Positions 51,991 to 64,000 of a DNA stretch of 64,000 nucleotides are shown here, piece after piece (within the stretch, counting starts at the first letter, position 1; the number at the start of each line of letters is the position of its first letter). The stretch is from Tetraselmis striata (Eukaryota; Chlorophyta; Chlorodendrophyceae; Chlorodendrales; Chlorodendraceae). Location of the stretch: contig VCJN01001963.1 in NCBI GenBank assembly GCA_006384855.1, forward strand, positions 1 to 64,000. The letters are read 5' to 3'. The notes under the pieces were generated by a model. It was not told the origin of the DNA, did no database searches, and worked only from the letters and a program-made list of their open reading frames with translations. Position numbers and translations under genes: made by a program.

Positions 51991-54042
51991 TCGCCGCATG
52001 GTGCCTGAAGCCTGATCGTGCCTACACTCTTGTATGACGAGCTAGACGCTTGGAAATTCTACGGCCTGCGCCCACTCAAGGAAGGGTGTGGGAGGGATCA
52101 CATGCGGTGCGGCGTGGTTGGTCCGCGCAGCTTATCATATGCAAACAAATCATGGGGAACGCTTTTCCAGTAGTTGCAAATGCTCATGAGGCACTTGGAA
52201 TGTCGGCGGTTGTTGCTGGCGGAGGGAGGCATTGTGGGATTTCCCTGAATCACACTTTCCCCTGAATCACGACAGAAGAATCACAAACCACAGCAGTGGC
52301 AAATCCGCGCGGGATGATGCAATGACGGCATTGTTTTGTGGACTGGTGAACACTTGCTGTGCCGGGCATCCGGGCATGGCGAGTAGAGGCAGCGCTGCAT
52401 TCTGGAGGCAGGCCTTATGTAAGCCTCATATGCACTGCGCTTACCTATCCACTTTGCGACTGCGCTCTGCCTTCTGCTGCTCGCTTCCGTGTAGCAGACT
52501 TGGGCGTCCCAGGGGCAGACATGCTGCCGCGCCGACTGCAGCACCGCCAAGTCGCCTCCAGTGGCCGCACCCGCACAGTAGTAATGGATTGATCGCGCAA
52601 CATTCCTGATGCAGCAGTATCGAAATGTACCATATGCACACTAGAATTCTGCGCCTTCTCATGTTACTGCTTCCACCTCGCAGTCGCTGTAGAGGACCTT
52701 TCTGATTGTCCTTTTTTTATGGTGATTTCCTGATATCGCCTTCTGCTGCTAGCTCATGTAAATATATGCACACTAGAATGCTGCTGCGGAAAGATTTCGG
52801 GAATACCGTTTAGTAGCAGCAGTACAAAGCGTAGGCTGTCTAATCGCTATCATGCAAGCTTAACCAACGAATGTATGAATATTTAGCATGCATACCGTAG
52901 TCACGCTATATTGGGTTCGCGGTACGTTATTGTCCTTTGTGACCTGCCCCGCGCAAAGAGAGAAACGAACTATATGTCTACGAGTACACGGATGTGGCTA
53001 CACATCTCCGCGCGGCGACCTGATGACTACGAGTACGTCGATAGTACGACGGTAAGACGTTTACATATCACGCGACAGCAGGCCACAACCCCACTCAACG
53101 GAAGCCGAAATAAAGAGCCCGCGCGATATATACTTGTGGCTTGTGACATATGTTTCCCGAAGTAATACCGGGTTTTTTGGCCCAGAATACCGTGTTCCAC
53201 TTCCGGATCAAGCAGGCCGCAACCCCGTGTGTACAACATGGTAAATAAAGTTTGCACCACGGGTCTACTGCACATTTACACAAGACTGCTCGCAGCCTCT
53301 TCGAGTGATCCTTAATTGTTGTGCCCCAACGCGCCATATTGGGAGAGTTTGGAAGGATGGACGGTGTAGCCCGTACACTCAAGCACATGCTGCGGTGAAC
53401 ATGATCATGGCGCCGAGCAGCAGCGGGGAAGCTCCAGCGCATATTTTCACGTGTCAAAACTGAAATTGGAGGACTGCATCGGCGCCCCGCAGGCAGATTA
53501 ATCGTCCGTGGCCCTGCTCACAGGGTGGCTCTTTCATGCTGCGCGGGTCCATCGTCGCAAGCTTGTGGTCCAGGGCTGCAACAGGTGCGCCAACTCCAAC
53601 CTCAGGGCATGTTTCACGTGTCAAAACTGCCAATACAGCACCGCCGCTGTGGAAGCTTGCGCCGAGCCCATCGTGATGCGATGTATACTTTGACATGGCC
53701 TGAAAGATATATGGAGTGGAGTGGATGGAAGCAACGGGTGCGAAGAGGGTGTTTGTACCCCGTTTCATGATCGACTTGTGCGGAATGTTGTGCATTCTTC
53801 CCATGGCATTTTGGTGTTGGTGCATGTCATGTGTTACCAGTTCGTTAGAGTCTATGCTCTTGGTGGTACGGAAAGGATGATAAGATTACCAATGGGCTGC
53901 CCCCCCCCCCCCCCCCCCCCCCCCCGTTATATTCCTTGCTGGCTACACTCTTGGTAAGTCGAGTCGTGGCGGCTTGCTGGTGGAACGACGGGTAGCTTGG
54001 GAGGCTCTGGTTAATGGAGTGACAGCGGCCGCGGGCGCACCC
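51991..54042. other. No gene recognised
   Basis: 2 kb without motif-bearing frames. A short plus frame near 53508-53693 has clustered cysteines (QGCNRCAN, CFTCQNCQ) but no known pattern. An 18-bp direct repeat TTTCACGTGTCAAAACTG occurs near 53447 and 53610. A poly-C run lies at 53901-53925, in the 3' flank of the CDK gene. Confidence 0.4.
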
Positions 54043-57000
54043 TCATGTGCGGCCAAAGGATCCGGTGCTGTTGCTGCGCCCCATCGCCGCGGCGAGGGCG
54101 CGCGAGGTGGCCAATGCCGTGGCGGCCTTGGCGGCTTTGTCCGCGGCGTCGTCCACCGCCGGAAAGGTGGGCATCAGCTCCGGGTCCTTGGGCAGCGGGC
54201 TCTCCCGGAACCACTCGTGCTCCAGCGCCTCCGCGCAGGTGATGCGCTTCTCGGGGTCGTACGTCAGCATGCTGTTTGCAAAGGGACAGGGGGAGGGGGG
54301 CAATGGAGTGGTGCCACGTTAGCGCAGCTATCCACCAATGCAGGGGACACTGTGTGACACTAGAGGGAGTGCGTGAAATGCATGACCAGCAGACACCCTG
54401 AGACTCTTCGTAGCCATCACACTACGTCGCGTACAAGGCTTGGGAGGGCGGGGCGTAGGATTTGGGCCAACTCTGGGGTGTGAGGTGCATGTGGTGGCCA
54501 GCAGGGGGGTGAGGGGGGGGGGGGGCGCTGTACCGGTTGAGCAGGTCAAAGCCCGCATCGGAGAGGTACGTCTGTCCGGAGAAGGTGGCCTTGGGGAACT
54601 TGCTGCGCAGGTTGTTGTACGGCTGCTGCACAAACTTCATGCGCTTGACGTGCGGAAGCTCGTTGAAGCCTCGCCAGATCTTCTCGTTGGGCGTGCCGAG
54701 GCACGCAAATATCTTGTCGATCTGATCCAGCTCGCCCTTGCCCATGAACAGCGGCTCCTTGGTCAGCAGCTCCGCCATGATGCAGCCGCACGACCAGACG
54801 TCGATCGGCGCGGAGTACACTTTGGCGCCCAGCAGCAGCTCCGGGGCGCGGTACCACAGCGTGACCACCAGCTGCGTCATCGGCGGCGGCGGGATGCCGC
54901 TTTTGTCGCCCTGGTCCTGCGCGTACTGCCGGGCCAGCCCAAAGTCGCACACCTGCAAGCGGATCGCACGCACAGCAACCATGAGAACCATGCGGCGCCT
55001 GGATATTGTACCATGACATTGAGTGTATTTTCCAGACAATTGTGTGATGTTACATATGCAGTTCCAATGCACTACACTGCTACACTACAATACAGCACAG
55101 TACGGTAAAATACAAGATAATAAGGCAATGCAATACAACACCACACAGCAACACACAACATTACCATACCATACCATAGTACCATACCATACCATACCAT
55201 ACCATACCATACCATGCCATACCATACCATAAAATACAGTTCTATCAGCAGTAACGGAACAACAATACACAAACACTCGACTTTCAAATCAAATCAATGT
55301 TAATACAGTTAAGCACGTACGGGAAATAAGGTTAGCCCCCTCCCTTCACTGCCATGCTGGGGCGGCCAGGCGCACCTTGAGCTCCCCCCGGTTGTTGTAC
55401 AGGATGTTGGAGGTCTTCAGATCTCGGTGCAGGATCCAGTTCTCATGCAGGTACGCCACGCCAGAGAGCAGCTGGAGCATGAGCTGCTTCGCCTCCGACA
55501 CCGAAAACGGCTGCTTCATCTTGTCGTCCATGCAGTTCTTGAGGTCGTGCTCCATGTACTCCATCACCATGTACACCTGCCATGGGGCCGCGCCAGCCGG
55601 GCAGGCACTGTGTGACTGCCAGCATCGGAAAAAGGGCCGTTTTGCCCAGGCAGATTCTCTGTGGGGCAGTATATGTGATAGCAGCAGGCAGGCACTCGGG
55701 CAGGCTTAGCAGCGTAGCGGCGTGGGTGCGGTAAGGCGGGGCGCCACCTCATCGCTGCGCTTGCCAATGACCACCTCCGGGACGTTGACGATGTTGGGGT
55801 GGTGGAACTGCACAAGAATGTTAATCTCGCGGATGGCGGTCTTGGGGAAGCCCTCCTTAAAGGCCTCCTTCACCATCTTGACGCGCTTCAGCGCGCATAT
55901 CTCCTCGGTTTTGATGTCCCGCGCCCTGCGGCATAAAGAAAGGAGGGGCGCAGCTACGTGTCAGCGCCGCAGGAGTGAAATGGCCCTGGCGGGGAAGGGA
56001 TGGCTGAGGCCGGGCGCGAAACGCCTCGTCAATGTGTGTACGGGGGCCGACGTGAGTCTTCCTGGTACCAATACGAATAATCATACGGGTGCCGGCGAAT
56101 AAGAACCCTGTGAATAAGAAATTGTCCCGCCAGCCAAAGGTCAAATGTAGATGAAACTACAGCGGAACTACAAAAGCAAGTGTTCTTGTAGGCCGCATGC
56201 AAGCAAACTTTGAGGCTTATAATAAGGGTTCTTATGGTAATAGGTGCGCCGGCAACCATAGACTAGTGCGAATTCGAACCCGCCCTACCTATTGGAGGTC
56301 GCATGCAGAACTATAGTACAGCTGTAGCGAATGTTCATCTGAACAGGCTGCGTGCAACCCCGATGTTAGGCTAACGTCACGGCTCCATACAGGTGCGTCG
56401 GCACCCTTGTCACCGCTGACCGCATGGCTGAAACTTACCGGCAGTGGATCACGATGTTGATGACGCCGCAACGAGCGTAACTGCGTTCACGCTGGCGTAC
56501 ACCTAGCTGGACCAGCGGGTGTCAATCCGGGCGCCGTTGTGTACTGCGTAACCTAAATCTCTCTAGGGCAGCCGAAGTAACGACGAATGTCGTACGTCGC
56601 GCCAAGCACGATCGCGATGCGTACATGTACGCTCACACGGACGATGTTAATCGGCAGATGGCCCCGTCATGACAGCAGCGCAATTCACCACATGTTGTCG
56701 CATTGGCCTCGCCAATCAACAAACCCAACAGCACAAGACCGGGCTCATGGCCAAGGGGCTCATGCCCAAGGGAGGGACAGGGAGCAAGGACTGATTTGTG
56801 GGGAAGGGGGGGGGGGGGGGGGGTCGTGGACACGCACTTGTACACCACACCATACGCGCCCTCAGAGATCTTGCGGATGCGCTCGTAGAGGAACACGCTG
56901 CGGCACTCCTGCAGCATGTCCATCGTCCGCCTGGCAAGCGGGGGGGAAGGTGGGGGGGGGGGGGGGGGGGGGGGCGGCAAAGATGAGGGTCCAGGAGAAC

Positions 57001-58311
57001 CCTGAGATGCGGGAGGCAAGCCATTCCTGAGGAGCCCTGGAAATCGCCGTTACATGCAGGTAATAGTCAGCCATCGCTGCCGAAACCTGCCTCAACTCAA
57101 TTTCCCAGCTGGCCTCACACAGCGGTGCACAATTGAGGCGATGGCACCTCCACTGATACCAGGTTTACGTTTTCTACGGAATGTAACGATACATCACCGG
57201 TATCGCTCCCACGCGAAGAAGGACAGCGGAGCACATCTAAAAATCCATCATAATACACGACGAAAGCACGCAATACCCGATCAGATGGTCTAATGCAATT
57301 TATTATTTCTATCAAATGGTGTGGTTTTGGGGCGAATGCGGTATGAGCGCCACCCAATTCTGCCACCCCCCCACCTGACGGGCGCGATGTCCGGCTGCCC
57401 GACGTCGCTGTCACTGCTGCTGCCGTCCTCCTTGTCCAGGTCCTCCAGCTCCTGGTCATTGAGCGCCTGCATCGCGGCCTCCTCGTCCTCCGGCACCGCG
57501 GGCTGCGCGGAGGGTGGTCACCGCGGGGAGAGAGGGGGGGGGGGGGGGGGGGGGGGGGCACTCGCCATCAGTGGCAACCTCCTCCGCCGTGCCAGATTGG
57601 GCTGACCGAACGAGAGCCCGGCCCGGAGTGAGATGACGGAAGGTGTGGTAAAATGATGCGGTGCGGGGTACTGTTCCGTGCCCTGAATCATTCTACCACT
57701 GGCGCAAGTACTGCCGTTGAGTGCGCATGACGCGGATCCGTCATGCCATCAAAGGAGAGATCAAATCACAACGCAATGACAGCTTCTTCAACGGCCAGAG
57801 AACAACATTGCCCTTGCCGTGGTGCGGAAACAAACCGCGCCCCTAAAACGCATCGTTCACGCTGGGTCACGCGGAAGTTGGATACTGGACGGGGCGCAGG
57901 TGGCAATCCCCGAGACCCCAATGCCCTCATGTTGTGCATAGCCCTGCGCCAACACATCGAACTAAATCTGGCCAGCGATAAAGTAGCCATTCCCGAAATC
58001 CATTCCCGAAATTCAACTCAGTTTTGCTGGCTGGTGGCCCCCTGGGGATGAGGTGAGTGGGTGGGTGGGTAGTTGGGGGGTTAGGGGGAAGGACGTGTAA
58101 TCCCCCCCTCTCACACACAGACAGACACACACCATTCCATAAAGTCTGACCAATCTGGAATGCTTCAGGGATTCTGGGCTGCTCTGCCCTGATCTGCCCC
58201 GTTTCGGGGGGGGGGGGGCCAGGCGCGGCCGGGGGTATACCTGCAGACCCGTTCCAGCCCAAACCTGGTGCGGCGGGGCTGCAGCTGATAACGGCTCAGC
58301 AACCCGTGTGC

Positions 58312-58352
<41 letters not shown>

Positions 58353-60501
58353 CGTGCGTCCTGCCTAAAGCAGCGCACTATTGGAGCAACGCCAGTACCG
58401 CAACAGTTGTGCCCTTGAACACTCCTACCCGTATACACCAGCGAGCGACGCCGCCTTTCAGAACATGGCAACTTCTCCAGGAAATTTTCCTTGACGTGGC
58501 AGCAGGCGACGAGCGTTGAGGCGCGGAGGCGGATAGGGAAAAAGGGAAACAGAGCCGCGGGCGTGATAAGGGGGGCAGGGGAGCTGTCGGTGGGGTGTGC
58601 ACCGCAGGGCGAGGCTGCTCCACCTCCTCGTTGTCTACGTCCATCCACCGTGACGCCTTGCGCGGCGCCGCCCCCGCAGGCGGCCCCGCCGCGCCCTCCT
58701 GGCTGTCGCTGTCGCTGCCGCGCTCCGCGGCCTTGCTCTTTGAGGCCAGCTTGGCCGCGAGGGCTGTCCAGGCCCAACCAGGTGGGGGGTTGAGGTGGCA
58801 GAGGAGGGGGGTGTGAGTCAGCCCTCAACCCAAGGGGACGAATGTATGTTTGTGTGTGTAATAGGGGGTGGGGGGCGCACCCTTGGACATGTCGTCCTCC
58901 TCCGATGACACAGAGGGCGAGGACTTGAGCGGCACGGGCGCATCAGGGTCGAAGCCCATCTCCCTCTGCCGCTTGTGGATCGCATCCAGCTCGTCCAGCG
59001 GCTCGTCCTCCGCGCCGCTGCCCGGCGCCGGCGCCTGCACCCCGGGGCAGAAGGAAGAGGGTTGGTAGGGCCGTCGTACGGGCGGGTCGAGAGCGCTGAC
59101 GGGGTGCTGGCAGGGGGAAGAGGATGGGGAATGGGGGAAGTACGCCCAGGCATGCAGCTGCCGACCATCTGCATATCTGTTGCGACTGCATGATACAGGT
59201 GCCGGCGCACATATAGCAACCTTTGCTGTAAGCCCCAGATTGGGCGAGCATGTGGCCTTTACCGACATTTGAAATACTTGTGTCTAAATTTGCGGTGTGG
59301 CAGGGCGGGCAAGTTCGTATTCGCAGTGTTCTTATCACCATGCCGGCACCCATATCTATGTGATGGCTGTGCATACCAATGGATTCATATTGTGTTTGCT
59401 CGCTCAAAGCATTGAGTTGGCGTACCCGGTGTGAGCGTGCGTATGCGGCGGGGGGGGGGGGGGGGGGGGGGGGGGACCCCTTGAGTGGGCCAGGCGCGCA
59501 AAACTCGCAGCCACAGCCCCGGACGTGTGGATGGCTGTGGTTGAGATAAGGAGCACAGGGGGGCGGGGGGATGCACAGCGCACCAGGGCTCCCTGCGCGG
59601 GGCTGGGGGTGAAGCTGGGCGCGCGTGGCGGCTTGCCCCCTCCGCCCCCTCCGCCTGGCGTCCCCTTGCCCTCTGCTGGGCTCCCACCGGCAGCCTTGCC
59701 CCACACAATCGGCTCATGCTTGCGCTTGGCGGTCGGCTTGCCCGGAGAGGCACCCTGAAACAGGGGGGGGGGGGGGGGGGCGCAAAAGGCGCGCACTGTC
59801 GGGTGACAGGCAATCCACTGGCTGACAGTAGGGAAGCTCTATCTGGCAATTCTAGCGGGATGAGCCTAGTTACTTGTGCTTCTGCTGCCCCCCCTCCCCC
59901 CCCCGCCCTGTGCGGGGCTGCCCGGGCTAGCAGGCAGTCCGGCCGCACCTGCGCAGGGAGCTCGCCGTCTTCCCTGTCCGCCGGGGTCCCAGGGCTGCGC
60001 CCTATGGCGGCCTTGGCAGCCAGCGCCTTTTCACGCAGGATGCGGGCGGCGTCCGTCAGGATGGGATTGCTGCTGGCGGCCGGGGGCCGGCGGGGCGGCG
60101 GCGGCCCTGGCAGAGGCGGAGGCCCTGGCAGCGCGTCGCCCCGTCCTGAGGCCTGAGGAGTGTGGGGTGAATGAGTGCCTCTGCCAAGCGGATGTGCGCG
60201 GACTCAGGAAGAGGGAGAGAGAGAGTCAGCCTGCGTGTGTGCGTGTTTGTGTGTGTGAAAGGTTGGGGGGGGGGGGGGGGGGGGGGGGATCAGCCAACGC
60301 GGCAGGTGAGCGCACCTCGGCCTGTCGGCGATCCCCCTGCTCCCGGGGCCGCCCGTTGCGCCCCCCCTCGCGGCCACGGCTACCCCTGCGCTCCTGCGCC
60401 CGCTCCTGCTCTTGGTCCTTCTCCCGCCCGCTGCCCTCCCGCCTATGCCCCTGCTCTGCCTCTCTGCCGCCGCCCCAGCGCGATCGGGATGCGGAGGACA
60501 T
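54043..60501 (-). CDS. CDK11: Cyclin-dependent kinase, CDK11/CDKG (PITSLRE) class
   Basis: Serine/threonine kinase expected in the nucleus; the family links transcription, splicing and cell cycle. Minus-strand exons, all in phase: 60501-60316, 60152-59949, 59754-59584, 59034-58881, 58763-58603, 57502-57375, 56930-56838, 55925-55748, 55576-55376, 54952-54534 and 54271-54043 (TGA), about 707 residues. The first exon is Arg/Glu/Ser-rich as in CDK11. [11 protein letters not shown] near residue 140 matches the N-terminal box of CDK11/CDKG. The kinase domain starts near residue 340: glycine loop [16 protein letters not shown] lysine, cyclin helix PKTAIRE (PITSLRE in animals), [27 protein letters not shown] and [11 protein letters not shown]. 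The C-terminal [18 protein letters not shown] is diagnostic for CDK11/CDKG. The activation loop seems about eight residues longer than in plant CDKG. An extra exon near 57590 was considered but does not keep phase. Confidence 0.92.
55150..55225. repeat. (ATACC)n microsatellite in CDK intron
   Basis: About 14 copies of ATACC with a few interruptions, in the intron between exons 55576-55376 and 54952-54534. Confidence 0.9.
58307..58358. repeat. (GT)n microsatellite in CDK intron
   Basis: A run of GT/GC dinucleotides in the intron between exons 58763-58603 and 57502-57375. Confidence 0.9.
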
Positions 60502-61760
60502 GTGTACACCCAGAAGCCTGTGTAAAGCAGCCCAAGACAGCCAGTAAGCACCCAGGAGGGTGACATGGTGTTCCTGGAGACCCCTGCCCCCCAGCTCCCC
60601 CAGCCCCGCCTGTGTTCCCCCCCATCTCTCCCGCCTGTCTCCGCTCTTATAGTCCTACAAGGCGCAGGAGGTAGCGTGACAGCACCCAGGGCTCTGAGCA
60701 GGTCCAGCGCTCAGGGATGGCGAGGAGAAAGATGGGGCTGCGATCCGGGGGGGGGGGGGGGGGGGGAGGGGGGGCGGCGGACCCCCTCCTGCTGCCAGCC
60801 CTGGCGCCCTTTGTGGGCGGCTTCTGCTCCGGGTGGGTCGAGCCGTGATTCGCCGCTCGCCGGCCACACGCGGCGGCGCAAGAAGGCCCCGCGCGACCGT
60901 GCCCACCCGCGCCTTCTGCCAGCGCGGGCTGAAGGCGGCGCAGGGATTTCGGTGGAGGGGATTGGAGAATGTCGGGTGTCCTTGGAGGCGGAGATACGGA
61001 GGCGACGGCAGCGATTGCACGCTCCGCAGGCCCACACCTGACTTGATCTGGCCGGCAGCAGCCCCAATACGGGACTACGGGTACGGTAAGGCCAGCCATC
61101 CATCATCGTCCTCGCCGTGATTGCGTCCCGGCCGGGCCAGTTCCTGCAATCCTTACAGGTACCCAGGTACTTGAAAAATTGCTGAAGTAGACCCGGGCGG
61201 CGGGCCAGATGACGTCATGACGATAACAAAGCGCGCGTGGCGATCACGTTTCGATGACGGACGACGTCCGGCGTCCGGCGTCCGGCGGGTGCGCCACGCG
61301 CGCTTCGCCGACCTTGGTACTACATAGCGCTAACTCTAGTGCCTGCTTGCGCCGCCCCTAATTCCGCCTGCCGCCCTTAGTACTTTGCTTTCATCGACTC
61401 TTCCCTGTGTATATTATTCACCAAACCCATATTGATCGAAACTGATCGCCTTTTGCAGCTACCTCATGTAACTGAATATTGATCGAAACCAGTTTAATAT
61501 GAGGTTTCCTCCTTTTCTAACTGCTTTCTAGCTGCCTGCTGGAGCGGTACGGGTTATTTACTAGTCCACCCGTCGATGTGCCTCTGTGTGCAACACGAGC
61601 AAACATAAAAGCAGCCGTAACAATTGAGAATGCCTCTTCCATTTTCGTTGTAGTGTTCCACACAACGCTTAGCTGTCTTGTAACATGTTGCGGGCAAGGT
61701 CACATGTTGTTTAAAGACCGCACTTGTCTCACCATCCGAGTGTGTTATTCTCGTCCGTAC
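60502..61760. other. CDK upstream region, no gene recognised
   Basis: GC-rich to about 61140, with a poly-G run (60749-60768), then AT-richer. Probably the CDK promoter. GATATTGATCGAAAC-like copies occur near 61430 and 61475. No coding motif. Confidence 0.4.
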
Positions 61761-61764
61761 GTCC

Positions 61765-64000
61765 GTGCGTTACCATGCCAGATGGAGAATCCGTCGCCGA
61801 GCCGACCCTCGAGTCGCTTTAAGTAGCGGACATGCATGCCCAGTTTGCGTTGTTGTTGGAGCTCACTTCGTCGCTGGCTATATTTACGGCCCGCAGGAGC
61901 GATGTCGATGGAGACGGGGCAATGGCTCCGGGTCCGGGCAGCGTGGCGCGGGACAACCGGCAGGCAACGGGGAAGCCACAATTCGCCCCGGCTTGCAAGA
62001 GCTAGCCCGGAGCAGCCGTGCCGCTTCAAAATCCGCGAGTGACGAGAGCGACTACCTCGCGGTGTCAAGAGCTACTGCAGAGAGCTACATGGGCGGCAAG
62101 GCGGAGGAGCTACACGAGGAGATGGACGCCAGCCTAAGCAAGCTTTCTATCTGCCAATGAAGCCGAACCGTCAGTACATCCACGCCCTGCATCACCACGC
62201 ATGAACCATGCTCAAGCATTGCATGCAGCACAAAGGCGGGGTACTAGCTCCGCAACTGCATGCCACCCGAGGTAATGGAGGCCTTCGCGGAGGCGGTAGA
62301 TACGCCACCGTCCTCACGGCGGTCAAGCGGGTGCTAGGGGTATCTTTTGATCCCTCCACGTACGGCAACGACACCAATCCGGTGGTCACCGATTTCATGG
62401 CGGAGCTTTTGCACGACCCTGACCCCACGGCAACATAGGCGGTCACTTTGAGCGAGGATGCTATGGCCAGAGCGCGCAGCAAGCTTCACCTCCCCACTCG
62501 GTTGAAGGGCGCGAGCATCCGCCGCATGGTTACCGTTCGTGATGCCGCCTTCATCGGCTGCATGAATGACATCCTCCCGAGGTTCCTCACTAGGAACTCC
62601 GACACCAACACTGACCCCCACCCCTAGTTTCTTTGACCCATAGTTGGAGTCCTTTCTTGGCCGAGGCAGCTTCAAAGCAACTTCTTCCGCCCGCAGGTAT
62701 TACCACTCCCTCACGATGCTCGTGGGTTGGCAAGCTACACCGCGGCGGTGCGCAAGGCGTGGCACCGCCTCCGTGCGGCTACTGCTGGCCACCTCAGCAA
62801 AGCGGTTGCCCGTGTGATGGAGCGGGAGGCAGAGGTTGCGTCGGGCTCGCAAATGGAGCTTGCGGTATTTCTTGACCATGCCCACAACTCTCGGCTTCAA
62901 AATGAAGTCTCCACTCTCCCTGTCACATGTAGGGAACGGATCTTGTTCAGCCAGCTCGATGCGGCGTCGGGCATGTGAACGGTGGCCATCCCCACCCCGC
63001 GGACGGTCATGACTCCGCATGAGCCGCGGGATGTCGCTGCCGGGTCTTTCTTTCTGCCTAGTCTACGCATGGCCCCGGTGGTTGGGAGCCAGATCAATAT
63101 GCCCTCGACAGAACACAACCCCGTCACGGTCGACCTCTATGGCGACGCGCTCATGAGCCTCCCGGCACCTAGAGACGCTCACTGGCGTGTACAACACGAC
63201 GTTATCGCACACGCCTTCCGCGATCAATGTGTTCACGAACTGGGTATCGCTATACATACGCCGGGAGGTGGATGACTTAATCCAGCATGCAATGCCTCTC
63301 AACAACACCATATCCCGGAATGAACTCAAGGACCTGGTGCCGGACCCAGAGCTCTCCCTCCAGCAGCGTCCAACGTCGTGACCGGGAGGTATAATCCCCG
63401 GAGCTTGCAGCCCCGTTGCTAGAGGTCAAGACTATGCGGTACGGGGTCAAGTATATTGCGGTGCCCCGGGCCACGGTTGTGGATCGATTTGAGCGCTCCC
63501 TGCTGGGCGGCATACAACGGGGGTTGGCAGTGCGGGATGCGGCGTGGCACAACACGGAGCCGGGACAGCAGGGCCCTCTTCGAGACATCTTGCATTTGTC
63601 GGAGTACACGGGCATCAATGGTCTTCGGCACAGTGGGTGAGATGAGCAAGGGGCCCGGTGCGCCGCATTGTGCGCGGTGTCGCATGCTTGGCCGCGGATC
63701 GGGGTGCCCTCTCATCGCGGGGCACTCGGTGCACCACCCGGGCTCACCGGGAGGCCTTACTCGCAAGATGTCCTCGGGGTCATGAGCTTGGTGGCGGCTC
63801 GCGAGCGTGCTCGCTGCCTCATCATCAAACAGCGCAGATTCGTCCGCCATCCTGTTGCCGGAGCTGCACAGCACATACATCAGTGGATCACCCTCGCACA
63901 CACGTGCACGCGTGGCCCGGACTCTGAACCGTGCGCGCATCACTCATCCATCCCGCTTCGTGCGGGATGCGGGCCGCTTTTAGGCGGCTTGCTGTGTTGA
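61765..64000 (+). pseudogene. Degenerate LINE-like retrotransposon, runs off the window
   Basis: A series of plus-strand frames that must be joined by frame changes: 61765-62160 (ending EEMDASLSKLSICQ), 62208-62438, near 62450-62630 (LPTRLKGASIRRMVTVRDAA then FIGCMNDILPRFL), 62727-62978 (AVRKAWHRLRAATAGHLSKA), 62982-63275 (DLYGDALMSLPAPRDAHWRV then QHDVIAHAFRD), 63416-63640 (VKTMRYGVKYIAV, then GPLRDILHLSEYTG) and 63604-63660 (VFGTVGEMSKG in a shifted frame). The RLKG...AAF--C segment, the W-V-HD-I motif and a late VKT--Y plus G-VFG--GE-S signature resemble the C-terminal half of reverse-transcriptase proteins common in chlorophyte genomes. This is motif memory, not a search. No YADD motif is present. 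Confidence 0.5.

Noticed and set aside
55072..55287. Tyr/Met/Val-rich open frame of 71 codons
   Set aside because: Translation of the (ATACC)n microsatellite within a CDK intron.
57560..57600. Extra CDK exon ([16 protein letters not shown])
   Set aside because: Splice signals are fair, but it breaks phase between exons 58763-58603 and 57502-57375, which join correctly without it.
58013..58828. 271-codon minus frame across CDK exon 58763-58603
   Set aside because: It reads the exon in another frame and runs through an intron and a GT microsatellite; the in-phase kinase frame explains the exon.

Overview
This window looks like nuclear DNA of a green alga (Chlorophyta). The genes are GC-rich, cut into many short exons with GT-AG introns, and several are followed by TGTAA, the chlorophyte polyadenylation signal. 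Host proteins are eukaryotic: a SHIPPO/PG-rich-repeat axonemal protein, two glutathione-dependent formaldehyde dehydrogenases, a DUF1992 (DNAJC28-type) protein, an ANKZF1/Vms1 peptidyl-tRNA hydrolase and a CDK11/CDKG kinase. I cannot name the species. Exons were assembled by hand from splice sites, reading frame and family knowledge, so boundaries marked tentative may be off by a few bases.

Layout. 0.7-5.8 kb (-): SHIPPO-repeat gene. 7.8-11.8 kb: an LTR retroelement with an extra inverted LTR arm, inserted in the 3' end of a LINE relic. 12.1-12.6 kb: another LINE 3' end. 12.8-14.0 kb: decayed cysteine-rich repeat pseudogene. 14.6-15.2 kb (-) and 15.9-16.7 kb (+): a small C-x9-C protein and a DUF1992 protein, divergent across about 640 bp. 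17.2-19.8 kb (-) and 21.6-23.8 kb (+): two class III alcohol dehydrogenase paralogs, head to head. 26.3-30.3 kb: LINE fragments around a 1.85-kb palindromic double TIR element. 30.8-37.5 kb (+): ANKZF1/Vms1 gene. 38.3-49.6 kb: repeat-dominated region with reverse transcriptase fragments, a ~368-bp satellite, a 30-bp minisatellite, a possible DDE-transposase tail, a BED-finger relic and a LINE tail. 49.9-52.0 kb: intact cysteine-rich 40-residue-repeat (EsV-1-7-like) gene with a duplicated 3' tail. 54.0-60.5 kb (-): CDK11/CDKG kinase. 61.8-64.0 kb: decayed LINE-like element running off the window.

The host genes do not form one pathway. The two dehydrogenases probably share formaldehyde/S-nitrosoglutathione metabolism, the Vms1 homolog acts in ribosome quality control, the CDK in transcription/splicing-linked cell-cycle control, and the SHIPPO protein on axonemal microtubules. 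A genome-style signature stands out: dozens of 15-30-nt poly-C/poly-G tracts, many of them poly-C on the sense strand just after a 5' splice site.
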